The notes: a model not told the origin generated them from the letters alone. A DNA stretch of 64,000 nt from an uncultured Bacteroidales bacterium (GCA_900315175.1 OMYA01000006.1:19599-83598), one strand, 5' to 3'. Counted from the stretch's first letter, positions 35,618-45,625 are shown. Program-made: numbers and translations.

Positions 35618-36637
35618 TCAAAGCTTTACTCTCTCTTGCTTTGTTTTTTTCTTGTTACTCGCCCACAGACCGTAAACCTCGCTGACGTTGCCGGCCGTAA
35701 TGAACGCGTTTATATCGTTGACGTTGATGTGATTCATCAACTTGGCGAATTCATCTTTTGTGAGAAGGGCTTCAAGCTCGACCTTCTTCTGATTGCTGTA
35801 ACCTCCAGTCACATCATACATTGTAACACCACGCTGAAGATCATTGATAATGAAGTCCTGAATGTGCTTGTACTGTGGACTGATGATGCAGACACGTTTT
35901 CTGTTGTTCAAACCCGCTGTGAAATAATCGACCACAATACCATTGATCCATGTACCTATCAAGCCGATTACCACAATGTTGAATGGGTTGATGGCAAAAG
36001 CTGTCAAACAGATAATGGTGCCTGCCACTGTCACTGATGCGCCGATGTCGAAGTGCATGTACTTGTTGACAATCTTCGCAAGGATATCCAAACCGCCTGT
36101 AGATGCATTAATCTTAAACAAGGTGGCTTGAGCGAAACTGAGGATGAGCACGAAGCAGACCAAATCAAACCAAGGGTCGCCCATCAACGATGAGACTCCT
36201 TCCTTAACTGCCTCTGGTGACCAGCCACTCGCTGCCGATGCGTCGAAGAAGGCACTCTTTTCACCATACAACTTGGTGATGACCATCTGATATGGCAGGT
36301 ACTTCTCAAACAATGCTGTGAAAGGTCCTAATATCAAAGCTGTGTAAACCGTCTTGATACCGAACTCTTTACCTATTAAAAAGTATGCCAAAACAAGCAA
36401 TATGGCATTGATGACGAAAATCATCACTGACACTTCCAGATGCACACCGAACAATGACTCCGAAACTGTCGCCAAAACAATTGAAAGACCGGAGATCGTA
36501 CCGATGATGAGCTTGCTTGGAACTAAGAAATAGTGAACACAGATGGCTGTTAAAATCATGCCAAACGTCATAATAAGGAATTCAACCCAGAATTTCTTGG
36601 TTGCTACATAATTCCATATCTGATTTGTACTTACCAT
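35618..36637 (-). CDS. YitT family membrane protein
   Basis: 339 residues. Five to six hydrophobic helices occupy about 14-265 (e.g. WVEFLIMTFGMILTAICVHYF, IGTISGLSIVLATV, LILSFAQATLFKI). Motif TGGLDILAKIVNKY near 205-218 is typical of YitT/DUF161. The C-terminal 80 residues fit the cytoplasmic DUF2179 domain (VCIISPQYKHIQDFI, RGVTMYDVTGGYSN). I chose the ATG at 36637 (MVSTNQIW) because the upstream in-frame ATG (36676) lies inside the promoter element. Transport substrate unknown. Confidence 0.85.
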   Translation of the reverse strand: MVSTNQIWNYVATKKFWVEFLIMTFGMILTAICVHYFLVPSKLIIGTISGLSIVLATVSESLFGVHLEVSVMIFVINAILLVLAYFLIGKEFGIKTVYTALILGPFTALFEKYLPYQMVITKLYGEKSAFFDASAASGWSPEAVKEGVSSLMGDPWFDLVCFVLILSFAQATLFKINASTGGLDILAKIVNKYMHFDIGASVTVAGTIICLTAFAINPFNIVVIGLIGTWINGIVVDYFTAGLNNRKRVCIISPQYKHIQDFIINDLQRGVTMYDVTGGYSNQKKVELEALLTKDEFAKLMNHINVNDINAFITAGNVSEVYGLWASNKKKTKQERVKL

Positions 36638-36673
36638 TTCTAATCTTAACTTTTTATCATCTGTTTCGGGGTG

Positions 36674-36681
36674 CAAAAGTA
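36674..36681 (-). promoter_or_regulatory. Promoter -7 element of the YitT gene
   Basis: TACTTTTG on the minus strand, exact TAnnTTTG match; it decides the start at 36637. Confidence 0.65.
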
Positions 36682-36962
36682 CTCATATTTTTTCACACTT
36701 CAACATTTTTTTCAAAATATTTTTATTTTTTTTGTTTATCGTTGATTATCAATTTTTTAAAAGATATTTTTCATTATTATAATTATCAAGTTTTGTGAAA
36801 AAAAGTCGAATTTTTATCAACATTTTACGCTTTTGGGGGAAATTTTTTATGCAATTTTACGCCAAATATCCCTCAATGACATTTTAAGCAATATTATAAC
36901 TGCAAATTTCACATATTATTATATATTTTTTTGAAAAAAATCTTGACGATAAAAAATTGTGT

Positions 36963-36970
36963 TATCTTTG
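36963..36970 (+). promoter_or_regulatory. Promoter -7 element of the TonB-dependent receptor
   Basis: TATCTTTG, exact match, with TTG 17 bp upstream. It decides the start at 36992. Confidence 0.7.
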
Positions 36971-36991
36971 CAGCCTGAAAACGAGTTATTA

Positions 36992-39520
36992 ATGAAAAGA
37001 GTAGTTACCCTTATCACTTTTATATTTGCTATATTGTTGTCATTCAATGTATTAGCAGATACAGCAAAGCCATTTAACATAACAGGAAAAGTCGCCGACA
37101 ACGACACTGGTGAGTCTTTGGAATATGCCACCGTAAGCCTTTTCAACAGCGCCGACTCCACATTTGTTGCGGGAATCATAACAAACGCCATAGGTGTTTT
37201 TAATCTTGAAGCCGGCGAAGGCAGTTATTATCTGACGATACAATTCATTGGTTATCAGACGAAAACGCTGGATGTTACTGTTAAGAAGGAGACAGGCGAC
37301 GTCAATCTCGGAAAGATATTCCTCTACCCTGACTCCGCTCTTCTCGACGAGGTGGAGGTCGTGGCTGAAAGGAGCACCCTGTCGATGACTCTCGACAAAC
37401 GTGTTTTCAACGTCGGGAAAGACCTTTCAAGCACTGCGGGCAACGCCATAGAGGTTCTGGAAAACATCCCGTCAGTTACAGTGGACGTTGAAGGAAACGT
37501 AAGTCTGCGCGGTGATGACGGAGTGCAGATTCTCGTCGACGGCAAGGTGTCGGGACTCATCGGGCTGAGTACACAAGACGCCTTGCGCAACCTGCAGGCC
37601 GACATGATTGAGCGCATCGAGGTGGTGACAAACCCTTCGGTGAGATACGATGCAGAAGGTAGCGCCGGAATCATCAATATCGTCTTGAAAAAAGACAAAC
37701 GCAAAGGCTTCAACGGAAGCGTCGATGTGCGCGGCGGCTTCCCTTTCGAATGGGGCGAGGCACAACCAAGCCCATTCCCGTTCCAGGCAGGCATCGGAAC
37801 CAACCTCAACTACCGTCTCAGACGCTTCAACTTCTTCGCGAGCTACAATTTCAACTATCGTGACGACATCAGCGACGGATATACCAAAACCGAATATTTC
37901 AACGGTGACACACCATACGACCCGGCACTGAAAAACCACGACGACGCCACCCAAGTCTCCGAACAAACCACAATTCGCCAGCGCCACATGCAAGGCAACA
38001 CCATACGCGGCGGACTCGACTACTATATCACCGACAACGATATCATCTCATTTTCAACGATGTACCGCCAAGGTGAAGGCCACAACACCCCTACCGTGAC
38101 TTACATAGACAAATTCCCGTTCGGAGGCGACCCGCAATACAAAAAACGCTCAGAAGACTGGCACAACACCCGACCAATGAACGAATTTACCCTCGATTAC
38201 GACAAGTATTTCGTGACAAAAGACAACTTCCTCAAAGCTTCAATGCGTTATTTCCAAAATCAGAATAACGAGTGGTCGGACATCTACGACAGACATTACG
38301 CCTCGCAGGAAGACATGGACAACGACATCGTTATTGACACTTCCGTGATACGCCAATACACCAAAACCACCGAGACGCACCGACGTTTCCAAGGCATGGT
38401 GGATTTTGCATATCATCTTGGTTTGCACAGCATCGAGGCAGGCGCGAAATACACCAACGGCATGCCGAGTAACGACGCCATCGTGATGCAAAACGGCGAA
38501 TATCTCACCGACTACTGCCACGAGTTCGATTACAACCAGCAAGTCGCAGCTCTCTATGCGAGCTACGGCACCGAGTTCGGACTATTCTCTTTCCTCGTCG
38601 GCGCGCGCTACGAATACACCTACACTATGGCAAACTACAAAAACAAACCCGACGGCAAACACACTCAAAATTACAACGATTTGTTCCCAAGCGGTCACGT
38701 CAATTTCAAACTGACCGAGAACGACCAGTTGCAGGTCAGCTACTCACGCCGCATCCGCCGACCGGGATACTGGCAGATGGCCCCTTACCGCTCTTTCAAC
38801 GACGACCGCAATTTCCGTGTGGGTAATCCCGACCTGAAGCCTGTATATACCGACAGCTACGAGCTTACATTTTTAAAATTCTGGGAAGGCGGCAACTTCA
38901 ACCTCACTGGTTATTATCGCCACAACACCGACGTGATACGCTATTTCACAGAAGTTACAGGCGACATCTCTGTCGGAATGCCGCATAACTTCGGCATCGC
39001 CGATGATTACGGACTTGAACTCGTCGGTTCAGTGAAGATTTTCAAATGGTGGAGTCTCAACGGTAACATCAATGCCTTCAGGTCATCAGTGGTAGGTGAC
39101 TACACATCTACAACAACAGGAATAACGAACCATTATACCACCGACTCATACAATCTGTACGGACGTTTTGTTACAAAATTCGAACTCAAGAAAATCTGTA
39201 ACATGCAGCTTACGGGGCATTTCTCAACCCCTCGCGACGAACCTCTCGGCTATCGCGAAGCACATTACTGGTTCGACTTTGCCGCCTCACGCGACGTACT
39301 CAAAGGCAACGGCACCGTCTCGTTGAACCTCAGAGACATCTTCGGCACACACTCACACGGTGGCGAGTCATGGGGCAGCAACTTCTGGCAATATAGCAAA
39401 GGCTCCTGGAGCAAGACCACCATCACGCTCAACTTCAACTACCGCATCAACCAGCAGGCCAAGAAGCAAAAAGAAGAAGAGCACAACCACGATGATGGCG
39501 ACGACGGAGACGAAAGCTAA
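36992..39520 (+). CDS. TonB-dependent outer-membrane receptor
   Basis: 842 residues from MKRVVTLITFIFAILLSFNV; the in-frame ATG at 36959 precedes the promoter and is rejected. After the signal peptide comes a carboxypeptidase-regulatory-like domain (about 27-110: NITGKVADNDTGESLEYATV, GVFNLEAGEGSYYLTIQFIGY), then a plug domain (about 120-225: VLENIPSVTVDVEGNVSLRGDDGVQILVDGK split by short turns, IERIEVVTNPSVRYDAEGSAG), and a C-terminal barrel to the end. This is the common Bacteroidota outer membrane receptor type without a SusD partner. The last 20 residues are Lys/Glu/His/Asp-rich. It is convergent with the GH92 gene 3 bp away. Ligand unknown. Confidence 0.9.
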   Translation: MKRVVTLITFIFAILLSFNVLADTAKPFNITGKVADNDTGESLEYATVSLFNSADSTFVAGIITNAIGVFNLEAGEGSYYLTIQFIGYQTKTLDVTVKKETGDVNLGKIFLYPDSALLDEVEVVAERSTLSMTLDKRVFNVGKDLSSTAGNAIEVLENIPSVTVDVEGNVSLRGDDGVQILVDGKVSGLIGLSTQDALRNLQADMIERIEVVTNPSVRYDAEGSAGIINIVLKKDKRKGFNGSVDVRGGFPFEWGEAQPSPFPFQAGIGTNLNYRLRRFNFFASYNFNYRDDISDGYTKTEYFNGDTPYDPALKNHDDATQVSEQTTIRQRHMQGNTIRGGLDYYITDNDIISFSTMYRQGEGHNTPTVTYIDKFPFGGDPQYKKRSEDWHNTRPMNEFTLDYDKYFVTKDNFLKASMRYFQNQNNEWSDIYDRHYASQEDMDNDIVIDTSVIRQYTKTTETHRRFQGMVDFAYHLGLHSIEAGAKYTNGMPSNDAIVMQNGEYLTDYCHEFDYNQQVAALYASYGTEFGLFSFLVGARYEYTYTMANYKNKPDGKHTQNYNDLFPSGHVNFKLTENDQLQVSYSRRIRRPGYWQMAPYRSFNDDRNFRVGNPDLKPVYTDSYELTFLKFWEGGNFNLTGYYRHNTDVIRYFTEVTGDISVGMPHNFGIADDYGLELVGSVKIFKWWSLNGNINAFRSSVVGDYTSTTTGITNHYTTDSYNLYGRFVTKFELKKICNMQLTGHFSTPRDEPLGYREAHYWFDFAASRDVLKGNGTVSLNLRDIFGTHSHGGESWGSNFWQYSKGSWSKTTITLNFNYRINQQAKKQKEEEHNHDDGDDGDES

Positions 39521-39523
39521 AAC

Positions 39524-42442
39524 CTACTCGACGACAACTTCGTCGCAGAACAGCCACGACTTCTCACCTGCTCCCACATGCCAGTCCGGGCAGAGGCCTG
39601 GGCTTGTCGCAACCATGCGGACATAGCGGGCACTCAGCTTCTTCCTTATATCAAGTTCCTGGATGACAGCGTCTTCGGCTTCTTGGTCAATCTCATTCTC
39701 AACAACCCCTACCGACTTGAAGTTATTGCCGTCGTCAGACACAAAGAACTCCACCTTCTCAGGCATGAAAATCCACGACTTCTGATCCTGCAGGAAACTT
39801 CCGGCAAGACGGCTGATATCCATCTTCTCACCCAAGTCAATGGTCACATCGATATCAACGCCGTAATAGCCCTGCCACATTCCAACGCGGAAATTGTCGT
39901 TGCCTCGCTGCAAGTCGATGAGAGCGATGTCTCCACCAGCCTCATATTGGTTGCTGTATGGATGTTTTATCTTGATCTTACGTCCTTCCTTGATTTTCTT
40001 GAAAGAACCTGTTGCCACTGTCGACACGCATGACTGCTCTTCACCACATCCAACGACAGCCACAGCGTTAACTTCGGTGCTTGCTTTGATTACAAACGGT
40101 CCTTTGTATTCCGAAGCGCTGCAAACAGTGCCTGCCGACGGGTCAGAGGTGTCGAAAGAATAGTAAATCTTAGCATTCTTGTCAGGATGCGTGATGTTAA
40201 CCACCAAGCTGTCGTAGAAAACGTATCTGTCGACATTGATTATGGGGGCCGTCACTATCAAATTTCTGTCGATGCGCATCACCGGGCAGTCTTTCTCATC
40301 GGTGGCCCAAGTGGTGTTGCGGTCGCTAGTCATAATAAACTCAAGCTTTCCGCCTTTCAGCACCTCATCGCAATACAAATAACTGCGATTCAATTTCTTG
40401 CCGTTCAGCTTCACAGATTCGATATATCTGTTTTCTCTCGAGAGATTCTTCGCAATCACCTTGAAATTCTTGCCATTTTCAAAGTTTATCGTCATCTCTT
40501 CGAAATGAGGCACACCTATGATGAACATGCCGCTTGCAGGTGTCACAGGATAAAATCCCATAGCGCTCATCACGTACCAAGCCGACATCTGGCCGCAGTC
40601 CTCGTTGCCGCAGAGACCATCAGGCTGGTCGGTGTACAGCTCATTCATGATTTGGTTGACAATTTTCTGTGTTTTGACAGGTTTTCCAACAAAATTGAAC
40701 AGATAAGCCATGTGATGCGAAGGCTCGTTGCCGTGTGCATACTGGCCGATAAGACCTGTAATATCAACCTGTTCGCGCCCGGTAAGACCGGATGATGTAT
40801 TAAACAACTGGCTCAGCATGTTCTCGTATTCCTCTTTGCCGCCCATCATGTCGATGTGAGTGTTAACATCTTGAGGCACAAAGAAATTATACTGCCATGT
40901 GTTGGCTTCTGTCAGCATGAAATTAACCTGACGCGGGTCGAATGGTGAAACAAAACCGCCATTTTTGCGTCCGCGGAAGAACTTTGTCTCCGGATCATAA
41001 AGATTCTTGTAATATTGGGCACGTTGATAAAACTCGGCGGCGATATCGTCTTTGCCCATCTTCTCTGCCATTCTCGCGATACACCAGTCGTCGTAAGCGT
41101 ATTCAAGTGTCGTTGAGACCGATTCGCCAGCCATGTCAGCCGGAATATAACCATATTTTTTGTAAAATTCAAGACCCCACATATCTTCATTCGCTCTCGC
41201 TACCATCGCATTCAAGGCTTTCTCGGCATCAAAACCTTTGACACCGTTGATATAAGCGTCGGCCATAACCGGAATTGAGTGATAGCCAATCATGCAATGA
41301 GTCTCATTGGCAGCGAGTTCCCATGTTGGGAGCAATCCGCCTGTCTCGTAATTGTCGATGAATGTGTTGATGATATCCACTGCACGCTCAGTTTGCACCA
41401 TGTCGAGCAGAGGATTCTCCGTACGGAAAGTGTCCCACTGCGAGAAAACAGTGTATCTCGGGCGATCCGACTGATGCACCTTCAGGTCATGGGCACGATA
41501 ACGCCCGTCGACATCAGAATAAATGTTTGGAACTATAAATGAGTGATACAGAGCGGTGTAGAACACCTTCTTATCTTTTTCATTAACGCTGTTCACCACT
41601 ATGCGGTTCAGTTCCTCATTCCATGAGTTATATGTCTTTGCCGCCAAAGCCTCCAAGTCGAAGTCGGTGATTTCCGATTCGAGGTTTTTCTTTGCGCCTT
41701 CCACATCGACTGCTGAAATGCCGATTCGCATCACAAGAGGCTCGCCATCGTTTTCGAAATCAAAGGCATATACGAGGCCTTCATCATCACTTTCCTGACC
41801 TTTTATCGGCTTGGAAAACTCAGCGTAGAAATAAATATACTGGTCTCTCGCCCAATAGCCTGAACGACGGAAACCGCTGATGGCGTTGTCGTTTTCAACT
41901 TTTGCCCATGCCTCATAAATCTTCTCGGCCGACAGCGTCGACTCCTTCAGGTCGAGGATTACGGTGGCGTTTGTGCCTTGTGGGAAAGTATAGCGATGCA
42001 TAGCGGCACGGACTCCGGCGGCAAGTTCCACCTTAATATTGTAGTCGTCCAAAACCACGCTATAGAAACCCGGACACGCCACCTCCGTCTCATGACGGAA
42101 AGCCGAACGGTAATCATCTGATTTATAATGTTTTTCACCAACAATCGGCATAAAACGGAAGTCACCATAATCGTTGCAGCCTGTTCCGCTCAAATGCGTA
42201 TGGCTGAATCCGAGGATATGATTATCGGAGATATGATAGCCTGAGCAGCCATCCCAGTCGTCCATTCTGGTATCCGGACTGAGTTGCACCATTCCGAATG
42301 GCGCCGTAGCACCAGGATATGTGTGCCCGTGACCACCTGTTCCAATAAACGTATCAACATAATTTACAACGTTTTGCGGCTCTTCTTTACCGCATGACAC
42401 TAGCAAAAATGCAATGGCAATTAAGTAAGTTACTCTTTTCAT
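39524..42442 (-). CDS. GH92 family alpha-mannosidase lipoprotein
   Basis: 972 residues from MKRVTYLIAIAFLLVSCGKE, a lipoprotein signal with lipobox LLVSC. GH92 signatures: VDTFIGTGGHGHTYPGATAP (about 28-47), SPDTRMDDWDGCSGYH, EYAYDDWCIARMA and GNEDCGQMSAWYVMSAMGF (about 610-628), the last including catalytic-site residues of the family. After about 740 come a chitobiase-C-like beta domain (KNAKIYYSFDTSDPSAG) and a discoidin-like C-terminal domain (about 835-972). GH92 enzymes are mostly calcium-dependent exo-alpha-mannosidases acting on N-glycan or yeast mannan. The in-frame ATG at 42496 is 18 codons before the signal peptide and is not preferred. Confidence 0.92.
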   Translation of the reverse strand: MKRVTYLIAIAFLLVSCGKEEPQNVVNYVDTFIGTGGHGHTYPGATAPFGMVQLSPDTRMDDWDGCSGYHISDNHILGFSHTHLSGTGCNDYGDFRFMPIVGEKHYKSDDYRSAFRHETEVACPGFYSVVLDDYNIKVELAAGVRAAMHRYTFPQGTNATVILDLKESTLSAEKIYEAWAKVENDNAISGFRRSGYWARDQYIYFYAEFSKPIKGQESDDEGLVYAFDFENDGEPLVMRIGISAVDVEGAKKNLESEITDFDLEALAAKTYNSWNEELNRIVVNSVNEKDKKVFYTALYHSFIVPNIYSDVDGRYRAHDLKVHQSDRPRYTVFSQWDTFRTENPLLDMVQTERAVDIINTFIDNYETGGLLPTWELAANETHCMIGYHSIPVMADAYINGVKGFDAEKALNAMVARANEDMWGLEFYKKYGYIPADMAGESVSTTLEYAYDDWCIARMAEKMGKDDIAAEFYQRAQYYKNLYDPETKFFRGRKNGGFVSPFDPRQVNFMLTEANTWQYNFFVPQDVNTHIDMMGGKEEYENMLSQLFNTSSGLTGREQVDITGLIGQYAHGNEPSHHMAYLFNFVGKPVKTQKIVNQIMNELYTDQPDGLCGNEDCGQMSAWYVMSAMGFYPVTPASGMFIIGVPHFEEMTINFENGKNFKVIAKNLSRENRYIESVKLNGKKLNRSYLYCDEVLKGGKLEFIMTSDRNTTWATDEKDCPVMRIDRNLIVTAPIINVDRYVFYDSLVVNITHPDKNAKIYYSFDTSDPSAGTVCSASEYKGPFVIKASTEVNAVAVVGCGEEQSCVSTVATGSFKKIKEGRKIKIKHPYSNQYEAGGDIALIDLQRGNDNFRVGMWQGYYGVDIDVTIDLGEKMDISRLAGSFLQDQKSWIFMPEKVEFFVSDDGNNFKSVGVVENEIDQEAEDAVIQELDIRKKLSARYVRMVATSPGLCPDWHVGAGEKSWLFCDEVVVE

Positions 42443-42548
42443 TTCAGTTAATTTTTCAAGGCATAAAATTACACTATTTTTCAATATCTGTTTCAAAAAA
42501 AAATTAAAACTTTTTTAAAAAAAATTATACACCTATTATAATAATATG

Positions 42549-42556
42549 TATCTTTG
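42549..42556 (+). promoter_or_regulatory. Promoter -7 element of the T9SS cargo gene
   Basis: TATCTTTG, exact match, 58 bp before the ATG. Confidence 0.65.
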
Positions 42557-42614
42557 CATCCAACTTTTGAAGTAATTTTGGATTAAATATTTTTAACAAA
42601 AAAAATTAACAACC

Positions 42615-44609
42615 ATGAAAAAAGTATTTTTACTTTCTTTAGGCCTTGTTTTAGGCTTAGGTGCATTCGCACAAAACAGAGTCATGAAAAATGACGCACA
42701 AAAAGCTGTTGCTAATGGCAAAATCGTTGCTGTCGGCACAGAAATGACAACAGAAGCTTCAACTTACGCTCCTCAGGCAGCTAAGAGCGTTGTCATCAGC
42801 AGATATGATGACCTTGAAGATGCTGAAGCAATGTACACATACTATGACCTCCAGTCAAACCAGTATGTAGCAAACCGTATGTATCAGTTACCTAACGGCA
42901 ATGTTGCTATTACAGCCACAATGTCACACGAAGCTAACCAGTCAGCTAATGACCGTGGTACAGGTTACAACTTCTACAACGGTGAATGGAATGACATGCC
43001 AGAAACACGCGTTGAGCCTTACAAGACAGGTTGGCCATCAATCGCTCGTTGGGGCGCTAACGGTGAGATCCTTCTCTGCCACGGCAACGGTCACATGCAG
43101 TGCTTCACAAGAGAAATCGCTGGTGAAGGTGAATGGCAGGAAATGGGTGCTCTTCCGGATTACCCAGAAGGATATCCTTACACAACAGAATACGGAACAT
43201 GGCCAAGAGTGGTCACTTGCGGTGAAAACAACAACATCATCGTCGCTGTGGCAGCTCTCCAGCACTCTTTCGCACCAGCAATCGACTCAACAGATGTCCG
43301 CACAGTTATGTATCGTTCAGAAGACGCTACAAACTGGACTATCAGCTACGGCCCACTCGCTGACCTTCCAACACCATATCACATTGGAAACTTCTCAGCT
43401 GACGACTACGCTCTCGCAGCTAACGGCAACACAGTGGCCCTCCTCTACTCAGGCTGCTTGACAAACAGCGTCTGGATGTTCAAATCAGAAGACTGCGGTT
43501 TGACATGGAACACAACAAGAATCTGGGAACACCCATTCGAAGGCGTTGACCTCACCGAACCAGGTTTGGACTACGGCGACACTCTGTTCATGCCTATGAA
43601 CGGTTCTATCACTATCGACAACAACGGCGTAGCACATGTCGCTCTCAACACATTCGAGATGGCTCACTTGGCTGACGATGACCCAGGTTACTACACATAC
43701 TGGAACGGTCGTCCTGTTGACGGTATCCTCTACTGGAATGACACACAGGATCCTATCCACGACACAGATCACCCAGAATATATCGGTACATCATTAGAGA
43801 GCCACTTCGCAACTGCAAACCCATTCCACGCTGCACGTCTCTGGTGGCCAATCCCAGAGGATCCAGGTTACGTCCACATGGTTTCAGATTCAACAAAATG
43901 GATCGGTTACATCCCTATGTACGAAGGCTATGATTGGGACAACGGTAGCTACTTCATGAGCCAGACAGAATATGTCAGCAAGCTCTACGGTGCTTCAGGT
44001 CACCCAGCACTCTCATGCGACCCAGACGGCAACCTCGCTTGCGCATTCTCATCACCTAACGTCACACGTGACAATGGTTCATATTATTTAAGAAGCATCT
44101 ATGTCAGCTATCGCTGCGCTGACAACGGTTACTGGGAGCAGGTTGAAGACGACATCACAGAAGATGTCATGCTCATGTACTCAGAGTGCCTCTTCACAAT
44201 ATCAGTTCCTAACACAGTTAACAGTGGCGAGTTCTGGTTCGGATACCAGGCTGACGACCAGCTCGGCTTCTACTGGGGCAACAACGCATCACAGACTTCA
44301 GCATCAGAAAACTTCATCCACGCTTCTAAAGTTATCAGACCTTGCGGAGATGGCGTCGAAGAAGGTGCTCAGGATGTTGTCTATAACATCTATCCTAACC
44401 CAGCAAAAGACTATGTCGTAGTGAACTCAGCAATGGATGCAGACGCAACTATCACCTTCGTCAACCTCGCAGGTCAGACAGTGAAGAGCTTCAACAAAGC
44501 CCTCACAACAGGTGAGAACACAATCAGCATCGACCTCGAAAGCGGCATCTACTTCTGCACAGTCAATGCTAACGGTTTCAACAAGACAGTTAAAGTCATC
44601 GTTAAGTAA
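42615..44609 (+). CDS. T9SS-secreted protein with type A C-terminal sorting domain
   Basis: 664 residues. Signal peptide MKKVFLLSLGLVLGLGAFAQ (1-20). The C-terminal ~75 residues are a type A T9SS sorting domain: YNIYPNPAKDYVVV (near 592-605), ITFVNLAGQTVKSF and a final KTVKVIVK. Such domains send cargo through SprA. The middle (about 60-560) has repeated blade-like segments with Trp, Gly and SEDCGLTW/SEDATNW (Asp-box-like), which suggests a sialidase-like beta-propeller; enzyme or binding activity cannot be decided. Codon use is strongly biased, as in nifJ, suggesting high expression. The stop is followed by a strong hairpin. Confidence 0.88.
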   Translation: MKKVFLLSLGLVLGLGAFAQNRVMKNDAQKAVANGKIVAVGTEMTTEASTYAPQAAKSVVISRYDDLEDAEAMYTYYDLQSNQYVANRMYQLPNGNVAITATMSHEANQSANDRGTGYNFYNGEWNDMPETRVEPYKTGWPSIARWGANGEILLCHGNGHMQCFTREIAGEGEWQEMGALPDYPEGYPYTTEYGTWPRVVTCGENNNIIVAVAALQHSFAPAIDSTDVRTVMYRSEDATNWTISYGPLADLPTPYHIGNFSADDYALAANGNTVALLYSGCLTNSVWMFKSEDCGLTWNTTRIWEHPFEGVDLTEPGLDYGDTLFMPMNGSITIDNNGVAHVALNTFEMAHLADDDPGYYTYWNGRPVDGILYWNDTQDPIHDTDHPEYIGTSLESHFATANPFHAARLWWPIPEDPGYVHMVSDSTKWIGYIPMYEGYDWDNGSYFMSQTEYVSKLYGASGHPALSCDPDGNLACAFSSPNVTRDNGSYYLRSIYVSYRCADNGYWEQVEDDITEDVMLMYSECLFTISVPNTVNSGEFWFGYQADDQLGFYWGNNASQTSASENFIHASKVIRPCGDGVEEGAQDVVYNIYPNPAKDYVVVNSAMDADATITFVNLAGQTVKSFNKALTTGENTISIDLESGIYFCTVNANGFNKTVKVIVK

Positions 44610-44611
44610 TC

Positions 44612-44700
44612 ACGTTAAAAGATTATAATTAAAAGAGCGCGATGCGGATCAAAATCCCCTCGCGCTCTTCTTTTATCTTAACTCTTTACTCTTTTAACTA
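44612..44700. terminator. Bidirectional terminator within TTAAAAG repeats
   Basis: aagagcgcga (44633-44642) pairs exactly with tcgcgctctt (44660-44669). Left of it are TTAAAAG-like units; right of it their reverse complements (cttttatctta, cttttaac). The same core and flanks recur at 52033-52127. It serves the cargo gene and corA, which converge here. Confidence 0.85.
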
Positions 44701-44701
44701 A

Positions 44702-45625
44702 TTAAAACCACCATTTGCGGTGACGGAACAAGAGCGTCAATCCAACTCCCATAACCGCCATCACTCCAACAATAATCCATATTGCAGTTGTGGAACCTTC
44801 AGGAATGAATGGGAACACCACATTCATACCGAAAATACCCGTGATAAACGTCAAAGGAAGTATAATGGACGAAATCAGGGTGAGAATCTTCATGATTTCG
44901 TTCGTCTTGTTAGTCTGCATTGAATCAAACGTCTTCGAAAGGCCTTCAATCAAGTCCTCATAGTCCTCGGTCATATCCCATACCTTCTGGTAGTAGTCGA
45001 GGATATTGCCCCAGTAGTCTTCCATGTACTCCAAATCACCGAAACCTCGGATCTGACCTGTTTCGAAGGAGTGGAACACCCTCAGCTGAGGTTTGAAGAT
45101 AGTGTTCACCGTGATGATATTCTTTCTCGTGACACTGATTCTCTCAATAATCTTAACCTGTTTAGTACCGAAAAGCTCGCGGTTTATCAACTCCAGGTCG
45201 AGTCCCACCTTTTTTAATAAATAGAGTGACTCCATCATCAGCTTTTCGAAGATGCGATACAGCAAGATATCCGAAGTCTTGAGGTTTTTCTCAAGTTCGT
45301 CTATGTCGCGCTCCTGATATTCGTTGAAAAGCTGGCTCACATACCAAGGCGATTTCTCGATGGTTATGATATAATCCTTGCCCCAGAAGAACTTCACCTC
45401 CTTGGTCTTGATGAACTTATTCTGACGGTCGAAATTAGGATACTGAAGAATCAGGAAGTAATAATCGTCGTAGATATCTATTTTCGGGCGTTGGTTGACT
45501 GACTTGCAGTCTTCAATGTCCAGGGGGTGGAAATGGAATTTTTCCTTCAAAAATTTAAAGTCTTCATCCGCCGGATTTGTCACATGACGCCATTTCAGCG
45601 AGCCGATTGTCAAAGTCTCAATCAT
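44702..45625 (-). CDS. corA: CorA family magnesium/divalent cation transporter
   Basis: 307 residues. A soluble N-terminal domain (1-245) with the long helical part (QTNKTNEIMKILTLIS) leads into two C-terminal helices. The pore signature GMN is at 266-268 in FITGIFGMNVVF, and the second helix ends with a basic tail RHRKWWF. This is the pentameric CorA-type channel for Mg2+ or related cations. Consensus promoter 64 bp upstream. Single gene, convergent with the T9SS cargo gene. Confidence 0.93.
   Translation of the reverse strand: MIETLTIGSLKWRHVTNPADEDFKFLKEKFHFHPLDIEDCKSVNQRPKIDIYDDYYFLILQYPNFDRQNKFIKTKEVKFFWGKDYIITIEKSPWYVSQLFNEYQERDIDELEKNLKTSDILLYRIFEKLMMESLYLLKKVGLDLELINRELFGTKQVKIIERISVTRKNIITVNTIFKPQLRVFHSFETGQIRGFGDLEYMEDYWGNILDYYQKVWDMTEDYEDLIEGLSKTFDSMQTNKTNEIMKILTLISSIILPLTFITGIFGMNVVFPFIPEGSTTAIWIIVGVMAVMGVGLTLLFRHRKWWF

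Larger units (their letters stand above)
36638..36991. other. 354-bp AT-rich divergent promoter region
   Basis: No gene of credible size. It holds two divergent consensus -7 elements (36674-36681 minus; 36963-36970 plus). The rest is very AT-rich, with the short motif attttacgc recurring near 36820 and 36855. I see nothing else. Confidence 0.7.

Noticed and set aside
39524..42442. A SusC/SusD polysaccharide utilisation locus around the GH92 gene
   Set aside because: The adjacent TonB-dependent receptor is convergent, lacks a SusD partner, and has its own promoter; no other CAZyme or regulator is near.
42901..43461. 186-residue ORF inside the T9SS cargo gene
   Set aside because: Shadow frame of a codon-biased gene; composition (Ser/Thr/Gln-rich) is typical of a frame shadow.
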